Origin: Acidicapsa dinghuensis
GTDB lineage: Bacteria > Acidobacteriota > Terriglobia > Terriglobales > Acidobacteriaceae
NCBI RefSeq assembly: GCF_025685685.1
Contig: NZ_JAGSYH010000001.1
Coordinates: 806,001 to 870,000 of the forward strand
Reading direction: 5' to 3'
Length of the DNA: 64,000 bases
Shown here: positions 18,284 to 26,139 of the stretch, piece by piece
Layout of the letters: each line of letters opens with the position of its first letter
How positions within the stretch are numbered: the first letter of the stretch is position 1
Notes under the pieces: generated by a model
What the model saw: only the letters and a program-made list of their open reading frames with translations
Database searches by the model: none
Told to the model about the DNA's origin: nothing
Made by a program: the position numbers and the translations under genes

Positions 18284-19676
18284 TCCCGCGACCCATGAGC
18301 TGGTCGCCCCCGAAAGCCTCAGCGATGTGCTCGCTCACTTGGCGGCCGAACCCGGTTTATGGACGCCGATCTCCGGCGGCACTGAGCTCATGGTGGCATT
18401 CGCAGCAGGCCGCCTGAACACCCCGAAGCTCATCAGCCTATGGGGCCTTAGCGAACTCAGTTTTATTCGCGTTACCGACAAAGAGCTTTCCATCGGAGGC
18501 GGCGTCACCTTCGCACAACTCCGCCGTCACCCTGCCGTTGCCTCGGACTTTCCGCTTCTGGCGAAAGCAGCCAGTTGGATCGGCTCCATCGCCAATCAAA
18601 GCCGCGCCACGATCGCCGGCAACATCGTCAACGGATCGCCCGCTGCCGATGCCCCACCAGCGCTCCTGGTCTACGATGCGGAGATTGAACTGATCTCTTC
18701 CAGCGGCACCCGACGGCTTCCCTACGCCAACTTCCATCTCGGCTACAAACAGTCGGTCCTTAAGCCAGATGAACTCGTTCTGGCACTGCATCTGCCGCGC
18801 CGCTTCGCACAGCATCGCCAATATCTCCGTAAGGTCGGCACCCGCCGCGCCATGGCCATCACCAAGGTTGCGCTGGCCGCGTCAGCCCTCATCGACAATG
18901 ACATCATCGAGGATATTCGCCTCGCAGGAGCAAGCGTAGCTGACAGGCCGGTCCGCCTGCTGGAAACCGAAGCCGCACTGCGCGGAAAGCCACTCACATC
19001 GCTCGATACGGCAGGGCTATGCAAGGTCCTTTGTGGCGAAATCAAGCCCATCGATGACATTCGATCTACCGCCGCGTATCGTAGGCAAGTCGCCGCCAAC
19101 ATGCTCTGTGAATTCCTTCAACCCGTCACAAACGTATGCCAACAGCAGCCAGACCCGAGTCCAATCCTCCAGGATTGGAACGCACTCCGTGAGCCGGAAG
19201 CAATCCGCTTGCTCACCCACTGCTGCGCATCCAATCGCTGGGCCCATTCCATGCTATCGATGCGTCCTTTCGCAAAGGAAGCCGATCTTTACCATGCAGC
19301 CGATGAAGTTTGGTCAACAATGCGTGAACAAGATTGGCTGGAAGCCTTTGCTGCTCATCCGCGCATTGGCGAGCGCAAAGCCGCTGTAGCGTCCCTGCAA
19401 TCCGCAGCATGGTCTCAACAGGAGCAATCTTCCGTCGATCTTGCCCAGGCCAGCATCCTCTCCGAGCTGGCCGTCGGCAATGCGCTATATGAGCAGCAAT
19501 TCGGTTTCATCTATATCGTCTGCGCTACCGAGAAATCCTCCGAAGAGATGCTTGCGATCCTGACACGACGCCTCGGCAACACTCGCGAAGAAGAACTGCG
19601 CGAAGCAGCCGAGCAGCAGCGGCAGATTACACAGATTCGCCTGCACAAGTGGCTCATGGGAGAATCCAAAGCATGA
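18273..19676 (+). CDS. Fusion: xanthine dehydrogenase FAD subunit + OHCU decarboxylase (UraD)
   Basis: One 467-aa chain with two enzymes. Residues 1 to about 285 are the FAD-binding subunit of xanthine dehydrogenase (GGTELMVAFAAGR near 28, TIAGNIVNGSPAADAPP near 101, RKVGTRRAMAI near 174). Residues about 305-467 are 2-oxo-4-hydroxy-4-carboxy-5-ureidoimidazoline decarboxylase, with CCASNRWAHSMLSMRPF at its start and the catalytic motif HPRIGE (H362). UraD makes S-allantoin in the last step of urate breakdown. The start ATG 18273 was chosen because it overlaps the previous gene by 11 bases; the frame is open further upstream. The downstream uraH starts on its stop codon (ATGA). In Bacillus UraD is fused to uricase instead. 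Confidence 0.9.
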   Translation: MRGNPATHELVAPESLSDVLAHLAAEPGLWTPISGGTELMVAFAAGRLNTPKLISLWGLSELSFIRVTDKELSIGGGVTFAQLRRHPAVASDFPLLAKAASWIGSIANQSRATIAGNIVNGSPAADAPPALLVYDAEIELISSSGTRRLPYANFHLGYKQSVLKPDELVLALHLPRRFAQHRQYLRKVGTRRAMAITKVALAASALIDNDIIEDIRLAGASVADRPVRLLETEAALRGKPLTSLDTAGLCKVLCGEIKPIDDIRSTAAYRRQVAANMLCEFLQPVTNVCQQQPDPSPILQDWNALREPEAIRLLTHCCASNRWAHSMLSMRPFAKEADLYHAADEVWSTMREQDWLEAFAAHPRIGERKAAVASLQSAAWSQQEQSSVDLAQASILSELAVGNALYEQQFGFIYIVCATEKSSEEMLAILTRRLGNTREEELREAAEQQRQITQIRLHKWLMGESKA

Positions 19677-20002
19677 GCGCCATCACAACCCACGTTCTCG
19701 ATGCCGTACTCGGCAAACCAGCAGAAGGCATCAGCGTTCACCTCGAAAAGCATCTTGACCAGCGCTGGACGGCCATCGGCGAAGGGCATACTGACCGGGA
19801 TGGACGCTGTCGCGACCTTTGCCTCGACTCAGGCGACGGCATATACCGGATAACATTCGCCGTTGAAGCATACTTCTCACGTCACTCTCGTACCAGCATC
19901 TACCCGGAAATCGCCATCACATTTCGCGTCGATGGCTCACAGCACTATCACATACCCGTTTTATTAAGCGACAACAGCTACACCACCTACCGAGGCAGTT
20001 GA
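19673..20002 (+). CDS. uraH: 5-hydroxyisourate hydrolase
   Basis: Transthyretin-related hydrolase that opens 5-hydroxyisourate to OHCU. The 109-aa length is normal. All family hallmarks are present: THVLDAVLGKPAEG at residues 5-18, TDRDGRC near 38 and the C-terminal YRGS. The ATG at 19673 overlaps the stop of the FAD-UraD fusion (ATGA). It is followed after 19 bases by urate oxidase. The order of genes matches the order of chemistry in reverse, and all steps to allantoin are covered by this operon. Confidence 0.96.
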   Translation: MSAITTHVLDAVLGKPAEGISVHLEKHLDQRWTAIGEGHTDRDGRCRDLCLDSGDGIYRITFAVEAYFSRHSRTSIYPEIAITFRVDGSQHYHIPVLLSDNSYTTYRGS

Positions 20003-20021
20003 AACATTTTAGAGGGAGCGC

Positions 20022-20864
20022 ATGGCAAGACTCGGAGAAAACCGTTACGGCAAAGCGCGCGTTCGCGTCATGAAAGTTGTCCGTCACGCAACCCACCACG
20101 CAATGAAAGAGTGGGACGTGCTCGTTCTTCTTCACGGCGACTTCGATAGCTGCTTCACCACTGGCGATAACAGCAAGATCCTTCCGACAGACACGATGAA
20201 GAACACCGTGTACTATCTAGCCCGTGAATCAAAGTCCGAAACACTCGAGCACTTCGCAATCGAGCTGGCCGAATACATCATTGCGAACAATCCACAAGTA
20301 TTGAAAGTCAGCACCGAGGTAGCGGAAAAGAACTGGAAGCAGGTAATCGTAGACGGCGCGTCCCATGCAACTACCTACCAGCTCGCCGGCCCGGAACTAC
20401 ACACCACGCAAGTTACCCTCGAACGCGGAAGTAAGCCGGAAATCCACTCCGGCATCGATGGCCTCGTTATCCTCAAGACTACAAAATCAGCCTTCACCGG
20501 CTACATCAAAGACAAGCTGACCACGCTGCCTGAAAGCACAGACCGCATCTTCGGCACGCGCGCCACTGCCACCTGGAAATACAGCGAACCACCCGCTGAC
20601 TACGCCGCCTCACGCGAAGCAGCCATCGCAACCCTGCTCAAGGTCTTTGCCGAACACGACAGCCTCAGCGTGCAGCACACACTCTTCGACATTGGCAAAG
20701 CCATGTTGGCCGCGGTGCCGCAGATGGAGAGCGTCACGCTGGCGATGCCCAATCTGCACTGCCTGCTCGTGGATTTGAATCGCTTTGGCCAGGACAATCC
20801 GAATCAGATCTTCGTGCCCACCGATGAACCCCATGGCTACATCGAGGCAACCATCGAACGGTAA
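20022..20864 (+). CDS. pucL: Urate oxidase (uricase)
   Basis: Cofactor-free oxidase converting urate to 5-hydroxyisourate. The 280-aa length matches single-function uricases; it lacks the N-terminal UraD part found in Bacillus PucL, which here is on the FAD subunit. Landmarks: ENRYGKARVRVMKV at residues 6-19 with the catalytic Lys region, LPTDTMKNTVY near 55 with the catalytic Thr, and PNLHCLLVDLNRFG and FVPTDEPHGYIEATI near the end. A good ribosome-binding site (GAGGGAG) precedes the ATG. It ends the purine operon. No allantoinase gene was found in the window, so the fate of allantoin is not visible. Confidence 0.96.
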   Translation: MARLGENRYGKARVRVMKVVRHATHHAMKEWDVLVLLHGDFDSCFTTGDNSKILPTDTMKNTVYYLARESKSETLEHFAIELAEYIIANNPQVLKVSTEVAEKNWKQVIVDGASHATTYQLAGPELHTTQVTLERGSKPEIHSGIDGLVILKTTKSAFTGYIKDKLTTLPESTDRIFGTRATATWKYSEPPADYAASREAAIATLLKVFAEHDSLSVQHTLFDIGKAMLAAVPQMESVTLAMPNLHCLLVDLNRFGQDNPNQIFVPTDEPHGYIEATIER

Positions 20865-20967
20865 CGACCGACTTGTCTTTCGAGCACATCAGATTGACGA
20901 CTCATTTTTCTCGCCTGCATGCGGCGTTCTCGTTTCGACAATATCGACAGAAATCAGTTGACTGCAG

Positions 20968-21008
20968 AAACAACAAAGCCCGCCCCGGGGAGAGTGGAGC
21001 GAGCTTTG
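20968..21008 (-). terminator. Intrinsic terminator of the 21.0-21.5 kb gene
   Basis: On the minus strand a CAAAGCTCGC-type arm (21008-20999) pairs with the arm 20983-20974 with one mismatch, and the sequence then runs TTGTTT. It lies between the convergent uricase and zinc-finger membrane protein genes, and the T-rich side fits termination on the minus strand. Confidence 0.6.
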
Positions 21009-21029
21009 CGCCGTGCAAAACCTTTAGGC

Positions 21030-21491
21030 CTATCTTGAACGAAGGGATCGTATCGCAGCCGGTAAACGCGCCTCAATCAAACGCGCACGCTGCGCCGCCA
21101 TGTCACCAAGATAGGTTGTCGCAGGCGTAGTCATCAATACAAGAGCAAACGCAATCAGAGAGAAGCCCAATCCTGCAAACGCAGCCGAAACCAGCATCTG
21201 GTAAACGGAAATCTTCTCCAGATGAAGAATGTTGAACGCCACATTCTCCATATACTTCACACGCTGCAAAACAGCCAACGCAAACAAAAACGAAATCATG
21301 GAGAGCGCAGTCAGGACAGCCAACGTCGCATCGAGCGTCCGATGAAATTTTTGACGAGCCCGGCAGTGAGAACACTCTTCCAGATGCTGTTCATAATCCC
21401 TGCGCATCTCGGGCGCAATGCTCGAGATATCATAGCGCCAGCTACCCAGAATGGCTCCAACTACCCGGTCTGTGCATTTGGATCGTGCCAT
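21030..21491 (-). CDS. Membrane protein with anti-sigma-like zinc finger
   Basis: A 153-aa protein. Near residue 35 it has H-x3-C-x2-C (HLEECSHC), the zinc-binding motif of ZAS/zf-HC2 anti-sigma factors, followed by two membrane segments at about 57-75 (TLAVLTALSMISFLFALAVL) and 97-121 (MLVSAAFAGLGFSLIAFALVLM). That layout resembles membrane-bound anti-sigma factors, but no sigma factor gene is adjacent and the N-terminal part is short. Two strong palindromes and a promoter-like element lie upstream (21618-21661). Function unknown; the zinc finger is seen directly, an anti-sigma role is only inferred. Confidence 0.75.
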   Translation of the reverse strand: MARSKCTDRVVGAILGSWRYDISSIAPEMRRDYEQHLEECSHCRARQKFHRTLDATLAVLTALSMISFLFALAVLQRVKYMENVAFNILHLEKISVYQMLVSAAFAGLGFSLIAFALVLMTTPATTYLGDMAAQRARLIEARLPAAIRSLRSR

Positions 21492-21617
21492 AGTGATTAG
21501 ACTCGCTTTGCCGCAGCTTTGGTTCTGTTTTTTAGCATTGACTACACTTCAGCTACACGATTCCGGAAATCAGCAAGGGAAGTCCTGTCTAAAATCCCGG
21601 CCCCTGTATATCTGACT

Positions 21618-21649
21618 ATTGTAACTCATCGGAGTTACGAACTGTGCAA
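21618..21649 (-). promoter_or_regulatory. Candidate promoter with 20-bp spacer overlapping dyads
   Basis: On the minus strand TTGCAC (21649-21644), a 20-base spacer and TACAAT (21623-21618) lie upstream of the zinc-finger membrane protein gene. The dyad 21621-21638 fills most of the spacer, a geometry typical of MerR-type control. Assigned by eye. Confidence 0.4.
21621..21638. promoter_or_regulatory. Palindrome, 7-bp arms with 4-bp centre
   Basis: GTAACTC-ATCG-GAGTTAC is a perfect 7-4-7 dyad. It could be an operator or a small RNA hairpin. A second dyad of identical geometry starts 5 bases further on. Confidence 0.6.
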
Positions 21650-21661
21650 CCAAAGTTGCAC
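21644..21661. promoter_or_regulatory. Palindrome, 7-bp arms with 4-bp centre
   Basis: GTGCAAC-CAAA-GTTGCAC is a perfect 7-4-7 dyad, the partner of the one at 21621-21638. Its outer edge contains the candidate -35 TTGCAC on the minus strand. Confidence 0.6.
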
Positions 21662-21736
21662 CGTAATCAGTGCAGGCACTTAAAAGGTAAACGGAATAAA
21701 CAGCTCTAATTTGACGCAAATAGCGTCGCAACGCCC

Positions 21737-22693
21737 TCAAAAGCAGAGTGGGGATAGCGGCTCAGACTGATCGGCCAGTATTAGTCGGTTGCCCAATAGG
21801 CTTGGTTTAGATGCGAGCGCCCGCTCTGCGGCAATCCTGGCAAGGTCTGGATGGTTATTGTTCTCAGAAAGATGCGCCAATACTACATAGGTAGCTGCCC
21901 CGTCGTAACTTTTCTCGAGAAAATCTGCCGTTGCATCGTTCGACAGATGCCCGACCCGCGAAAGCACCCTCTGCTTTACCGACCATGGATACGGCCCATC
22001 TCGCAACATCTCAAGATCGTGATTCGACTCCAGCATCAGCAAGTCGCAACGCCGCAACTGCACCTCAACATTGGGAGGAATGTATCCAAGATCAGTCGCA
22101 ACGGCCAATCGTACCCCCTCAGCTGTGAACACAAAGCCCACCGGGTCGGCCGCATCATGCGGAATCGTAAACGGGCTGATCGAAAGATCTCCGATCATGA
22201 ATACTTCACCTGCCCGAAAATACGCAACAGAGGGCAATTGCGCTAAATCAGCGCGAGAATTCTGTATTGACTCTTTTGCGGAATTCTCTTCAACGGCAGA
22301 TTCGCGGGCATCTTTTTCGCAATCTCCGCCAGCCGCCTCTTGCGTGGTGCGCTCCGCATCAGCCTTCACCTGCTTATACTGCCGCAACCATTCCGCATAA
22401 GAAATACGCCGCTGAGGCTGCACCTGGCGGACCCACGCACGATGCGTGGCTTCGGTAAAGTAAACCGGAATACCAAGTTTCCGGGCCGTAACGCTAAGCC
22501 CCTGCACATGGTCCTGATGCTCATGCGTAATCAGTACGGCATCGAGAGTCCGCGGATCTTCGCCCGCGAGCTGCATCCGGCGAAACAACTCCCGGCAGCT
22601 CAACCCGGCATCCACCAGCACACGCGTCGTCGAACTGGAAACAATACAGCTGTTCCCCCGCGAACCGGACGCGAGCACCGTGAAACGGACCAT
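21737..22693 (-). CDS. MBL-fold hydrolase, WalJ/YycJ-like
   Basis: Metallo-beta-lactamase fold protein of the WalJ (YycJ/VicX) group, recognised by the opening FTVLASGSRGNSCIV and the metal motif THEHQDHVQG (HxHxDH). Later ligands appear in TIPHDAADPVGF and in VLAHLSENNNHP near the C-terminus. Members act as nucleases or affect cell-wall signalling; no WalK/WalR system is adjacent. The start was set at ATG 22693 (318 aa), six codons inside the longest frame. Compared with typical WalJ (~265 aa) it has an extra charged insert of about 50 residues after RRISYAEWLRQY. Confidence 0.85.
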   Translation of the reverse strand: MVRFTVLASGSRGNSCIVSSSTTRVLVDAGLSCRELFRRMQLAGEDPRTLDAVLITHEHQDHVQGLSVTARKLGIPVYFTEATHRAWVRQVQPQRRISYAEWLRQYKQVKADAERTTQEAAGGDCEKDARESAVEENSAKESIQNSRADLAQLPSVAYFRAGEVFMIGDLSISPFTIPHDAADPVGFVFTAEGVRLAVATDLGYIPPNVEVQLRRCDLLMLESNHDLEMLRDGPYPWSVKQRVLSRVGHLSNDATADFLEKSYDGAATYVVLAHLSENNNHPDLARIAAERALASKPSLLGNRLILADQSEPLSPLCF

Positions 22694-22762
22694 CTTTAGA
22701 GAATAGCCCAAACGGGAAGCATCAACATGTGGAGAATACGACCGGAAGAACTGAGGGAATCC

Positions 22763-23614
22763 TCAAGAGTAACGGTAAAATCCTCGCCCCGACTTGCGTC
22801 CCAACCAACCCGCGTCCACCATCCGCACCAGCAGCGGACACGGCCGATATTTCGGATCGCCGAGCCCATCATGCAGCACCCGCAATATATCGACGCAAAC
22901 GTCCAGGCCAATAAAATCAGCCAGTGTCAGCGGCCCCATTGGATGCGCCATTCCCAGCTTAAAAACCTCATCCACGGCTTCGGCGGTCGCTACCCCCTCC
23001 ATCACCGTATAGGCCGCCTCGTTAATCAGCGGCATCAAAACACGGTTCGAAACAAAACCGGGTGAATCGTTGACTTCAACAGGTGTTTTTCCCAGGCGCA
23101 TCGCTAAATCGCGCACTGTTTCAAACGTCTCCTGCTCCGTCGCCATCCCCCGAATCACTTCCACCAGCGCCATCACCGGCACAGGGTTGAAAAAGTGCAT
23201 TCCGATCACACGCTCGGCTCGTTTCGTCTGAGCCGCAAGCTTGGTAATAGAAATGGAGCTGGTATTAGTAGCCAGAATCGCTTCCGGCCGCAAAATCCCG
23301 TCGAGAGCTCGAAAAAGTTCTGCCTTCAGTTCAAACCGCTCGCTAGCCGCTTCCACGGCAAAATCCGCAGTTCCCAGAGCCGTCAACTCGGTCGTCGTCG
23401 TAATCCGGCGCACCGCTTCATCTGCGGCCTGCTCGGTCAGCTTCGCCTTCGCAACTTCGCGTCCAAGGTTCGCACGAATGCGCTCGACTGCCGCATCCAG
23501 ACGCCCTTGCTCGATGTCGCATAACAAGACGTCGAATCCACTGCGGGCAAAAACATGAGCGATACCGCTTCCCATCGTTCCCGCGCCAATGACTGCAACT
23601 TTCTCGATTGGCAT
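22763..23614 (-). CDS. 3-hydroxybutyryl-CoA dehydrogenase
   Basis: NAD-dependent 3-hydroxyacyl-CoA dehydrogenase (Hbd/PaaH type, 283 aa, normal). The Rossmann motif GAGTMGSGIAHVFA is at residues 10-23, ATNTSSISITKLA near 113, the catalytic His in GMHFFNPVPVM near 138 and NDSPGFVSNRVLMPLINEA near 183 in the dimerisation domain. It would act in beta-oxidation or in butyrate/PHB metabolism. Its Shine-Dalgarno sequence GAAGGAG lies in an inverted repeat that also contains the stop of the upstream PP2C gene (23616-23732), so translation may be regulated by RNA structure. No other beta-oxidation gene is adjacent. Confidence 0.95.
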   Translation of the reverse strand: MPIEKVAVIGAGTMGSGIAHVFARSGFDVLLCDIEQGRLDAAVERIRANLGREVAKAKLTEQAADEAVRRITTTTELTALGTADFAVEAASERFELKAELFRALDGILRPEAILATNTSSISITKLAAQTKRAERVIGMHFFNPVPVMALVEVIRGMATEQETFETVRDLAMRLGKTPVEVNDSPGFVSNRVLMPLINEAAYTVMEGVATAEAVDEVFKLGMAHPMGPLTLADFIGLDVCVDILRVLHDGLGDPKYRPCPLLVRMVDAGWLGRKSGRGFYRYS

Positions 23615-23615
23615 T

Positions 23616-23732
23616 TAGAGCAGTTCTCCTTCTACTGTGCACTCTCGAAAGATCGCGAAAGGCGATTTTTCTTGAGGAAAAACCGCGAGAAATTCTGTGG
23701 ATTCGGTGTACATCTGAAGGAGAACCGCTCTA
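23616..23732 (-). promoter_or_regulatory. Long inverted repeat that can mask the hbd ribosome-binding site
   Basis: Arms 23616-23632 and 23716-23732 match at 16 of 17 positions (TAGAGC-x-GTTCTCCTTC and its complement), and pairing resumes for a further seven or so bases after three mismatches. Between them 23662-23686 forms its own hairpin (TTTTTC/GAAAAA core). In the minus-strand transcript the first arm pairs with the GAAGGAG ribosome-binding site of the dehydrogenase gene. It could alternatively be a small MITE-like element or a terminator. Confidence 0.6.
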
Positions 23733-24593
23733 GTCGGCACGCACCAGCAGGCAGGTTATGTTGTCATTACCGCCAGCCTTGTTAGCTGCTTGTATCAATA
23801 CACGGCACCGGTCTTCAAGAGCGCCCTCGTCTTCACCGGCAGGTAAATCGGCAAGAATCGATTCAATCCGTGCATCCGGTAATTCTCTCGTCAATCCATC
23901 CGAACACAGCAGAAACAAATCCCCCGGCTCAACCGCAACCTCGATCACATCCGCCCGTACCGTAGGCTGCGTTCCCAAAGCACGAGTGATGATATTGCGA
24001 AACGGCGAACGGGCAGCCTCGGCAGGCGTCAACCGCCCCAGCCGGATCTGTTCTTCCACAAAGGAATGATCCTGCGTCTTGAGCTCCAAATGTCCCTTGC
24101 GGAATAGATAACAACGGCTGTCACCCACATAGAAGAGCCAAGCGCGGGAATCCTCCTCGCTCATCGACGTCAGCAGTCCCACCAGCGTGGTCCCCATACC
24201 GCTCAAACGCTGATTCCGTCGCGAGCGCGAGTGAATCGCCTCATTCGCAGCAGCCACAGCGTCCTCGGCGATACAGGATACAGAAGATCCGCGATTCGCT
24301 CCATCAGCTGAATTCTCTGATTTAGCCCGGCGGCACTCTTCCACTCGCCGTAGAACCTCTTCCACTGCCAAAGAGCTTGCTACTTCGCCTGCCGCGGCGC
24401 CACCCATGCCATCGCAAACCAGGTAGATACCATGCTCTGCCGAATAACCGAAGGCATCTTCATTGGAGGCGCGTTTGCGGCCACGGTCCGTTAATGCAGT
24501 AGCTGTATAGTGAAAAACCGCAGTAGCCAAGAGGCTCTCCCGGCAATCAGTGTACAACGGGATATTAACAATTGATCGCCCGATAGTGACCAC
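23730..24593 (-). CDS. PP2C-family serine/threonine protein phosphatase
   Basis: Metal-dependent protein phosphatase (PPM/Stp1 type). Conserved metal ligands are all visible: SNEDAFG near residue 43, CDGMGGAAAGE near 61, SDGLTRELPD near 233 and the terminal DNITCLLV. The 287-aa frame has ~25 residues before the catalytic domain (ALTDRGRKRASNEDAF), so a start downstream of 24593 is possible. Such enzymes reverse Hanks-type kinase phosphorylation; no kinase is adjacent. The stop codon lies inside the right arm of the inverted repeat that controls access to the next gene. Confidence 0.92.
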   Translation of the reverse strand: MVTIGRSIVNIPLYTDCRESLLATAVFHYTATALTDRGRKRASNEDAFGYSAEHGIYLVCDGMGGAAAGEVASSLAVEEVLRRVEECRRAKSENSADGANRGSSVSCIAEDAVAAANEAIHSRSRRNQRLSGMGTTLVGLLTSMSEEDSRAWLFYVGDSRCYLFRKGHLELKTQDHSFVEEQIRLGRLTPAEAARSPFRNIITRALGTQPTVRADVIEVAVEPGDLFLLCSDGLTRELPDARIESILADLPAGEDEGALEDRCRVLIQAANKAGGNDNITCLLVRAD

Positions 24594-24608
24594 GATCTGT
24601 AACGCAGG

Positions 24609-26069
24609 TCACGGTTTGGCCGCCGGCTGAGCGGTACTGGAAACCTCCGGCATCGCTGGCGCAGGCGGCAGATTGTAGATCTGAATCGACCCCGCATTCA
24701 GCACCGCAAGCCTGTTTCCGGAGGGCGACAGCGCGAAGTTCCCTCCCCCATCCAGCACAGGACTAGCTGGCACAATGATGACCGGCTTCCCCGTCGCCAG
24801 ATCAAAAACCTGTATCATCTGCCCTCGAATATCACTTGCGTCCAACGGATTATAAATACCCACAGGATGGTTGACAGCGAGAGTTGCGCGAGCGAGCCGC
24901 AATCCGCCGTCGGAATCGCGTAACTGGGGCCATACAAGGTTTGGAGGCGTCGTCACGGTCCATAATCGCCCCTGGTCCTTATCCGCACCCCGCCTCAGCA
25001 AACTCAACTGGCGTTCCCCCGAAGCCAGACACCCCGACGCAACCACCACATTCGGAGCGGGAACATCGAGCGGAGGATCGCAGATCGATTGCACCCACCC
25101 TAGATTTCGGGTTTGGCCGGAAAAATACTCATACGCAATCATCCATCGATCGCCATCTCCCCGTAATGCCTCGTAATAACCCTCACCATCCACCGGCAGA
25201 TGAACGACTCCATTGACCTGGCTGTAGAGCCGCACCTTTCCGGTTTTCGCATCCAGTATCCGCACAAGATCACGCATTCCGCCGTTCGTGCGCTGTGCCG
25301 CTGCCCCTCCTCCGTGCGTCACCACCGAGGCAGCCGCTGAGAGCGGAAGATCTTCAGCAGCGACGGAGACACCATTCGCAGCCTGCTCCTGCCGGGCTGG
25401 TATAGGCTCCGTAGTATCTGCCACAAGCCAGTTCTGCTCGGGATCAAGTTCAATGTGATTGACCTCCCCTGGGAAGCGGAGATACGGCGCCAGATGCAGC
25501 GAGGAATCGCCGACTTCGAGTGAATCGCGGTCACGCAATATGAATCGGCCGTTCCGCAGCTTCCACAGATACCGGGCGTGATCGTGCAGAGTCCAGAGTG
25601 TCTCTGCGTTTATCTTTCCGTCTGGAATCGATAGCACAACTGCATGAATATGCCGCTCAGCCTCGTTGTTCGAAGCTGCGGTTTGGCCTCTCGCAATAAG
25701 TCCTGGCACACGAAAGGTAAAGAGCAGGCTGTTCTCATCCAGAAAATCCAATGAAACCTGCGCATACCGGTCGCCGATATAAAACGGCGCAGGCGGCGCA
25801 AATCCCAGTGGCCCCACCGGAATCTCCGCATCGGGTTTCCGTTCATTTGGATTGGCTGCGGACCGCTGGTGCTTTTGCTTCTTTTGTTTCTGCTGAGCGG
25901 CATTTCCGCCGTTCACCAGGGCCATACTCCACGCCGTCGCGTTTGCCATATCCGCCGTCGGCGCGGTCTGTGGTTCGCATCGTACAGCTGGCAATGCAGC
26001 CGCTAACGTGAGCGCGCAGCCGACCTTAGATACATACTGCAATCCCAGCCCGCGCAAACGCTTCTCCAT
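24609..26069 (-). CDS. Predicted secreted protein, possibly beta-propeller
   Basis: The ATG at 26069 gives ~486 aa starting MEKRLRGLGLQYVSKVGCAL with a signal-like hydrophobic segment (CALTLAAALPAVRC); the frame is open 80 codons further but that part overlaps the divergent EamA gene and looks non-coding. After a Lys/Gln-rich linker (QQKQKKQKHQR) the chain repeats strand patterns such as FTFRVPGLIAR, LWKLRNGRFILRDRD, VRILDAKTGKVRLYS and MIQVFDLATGKPVIIV, which suggest a WD40/YncE-like propeller. No catalytic motif is recognised. It lies 15 bases upstream of the PP2C gene on the same strand. Function unknown. Confidence 0.7.
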   Translation of the reverse strand: MEKRLRGLGLQYVSKVGCALTLAAALPAVRCEPQTAPTADMANATAWSMALVNGGNAAQQKQKKQKHQRSAANPNERKPDAEIPVGPLGFAPPAPFYIGDRYAQVSLDFLDENSLLFTFRVPGLIARGQTAASNNEAERHIHAVVLSIPDGKINAETLWTLHDHARYLWKLRNGRFILRDRDSLEVGDSSLHLAPYLRFPGEVNHIELDPEQNWLVADTTEPIPARQEQAANGVSVAAEDLPLSAAASVVTHGGGAAAQRTNGGMRDLVRILDAKTGKVRLYSQVNGVVHLPVDGEGYYEALRGDGDRWMIAYEYFSGQTRNLGWVQSICDPPLDVPAPNVVVASGCLASGERQLSLLRRGADKDQGRLWTVTTPPNLVWPQLRDSDGGLRLARATLAVNHPVGIYNPLDASDIRGQMIQVFDLATGKPVIIVPASPVLDGGGNFALSPSGNRLAVLNAGSIQIYNLPPAPAMPEVSSTAQPAAKP

Positions 26070-26139
26070 CGTTTTCCATTGTCTCGCATACATCCGTTGC
26101 TTGGCTGCCTGTTTCAGCACCGTATGCGACAGTGTAAAT

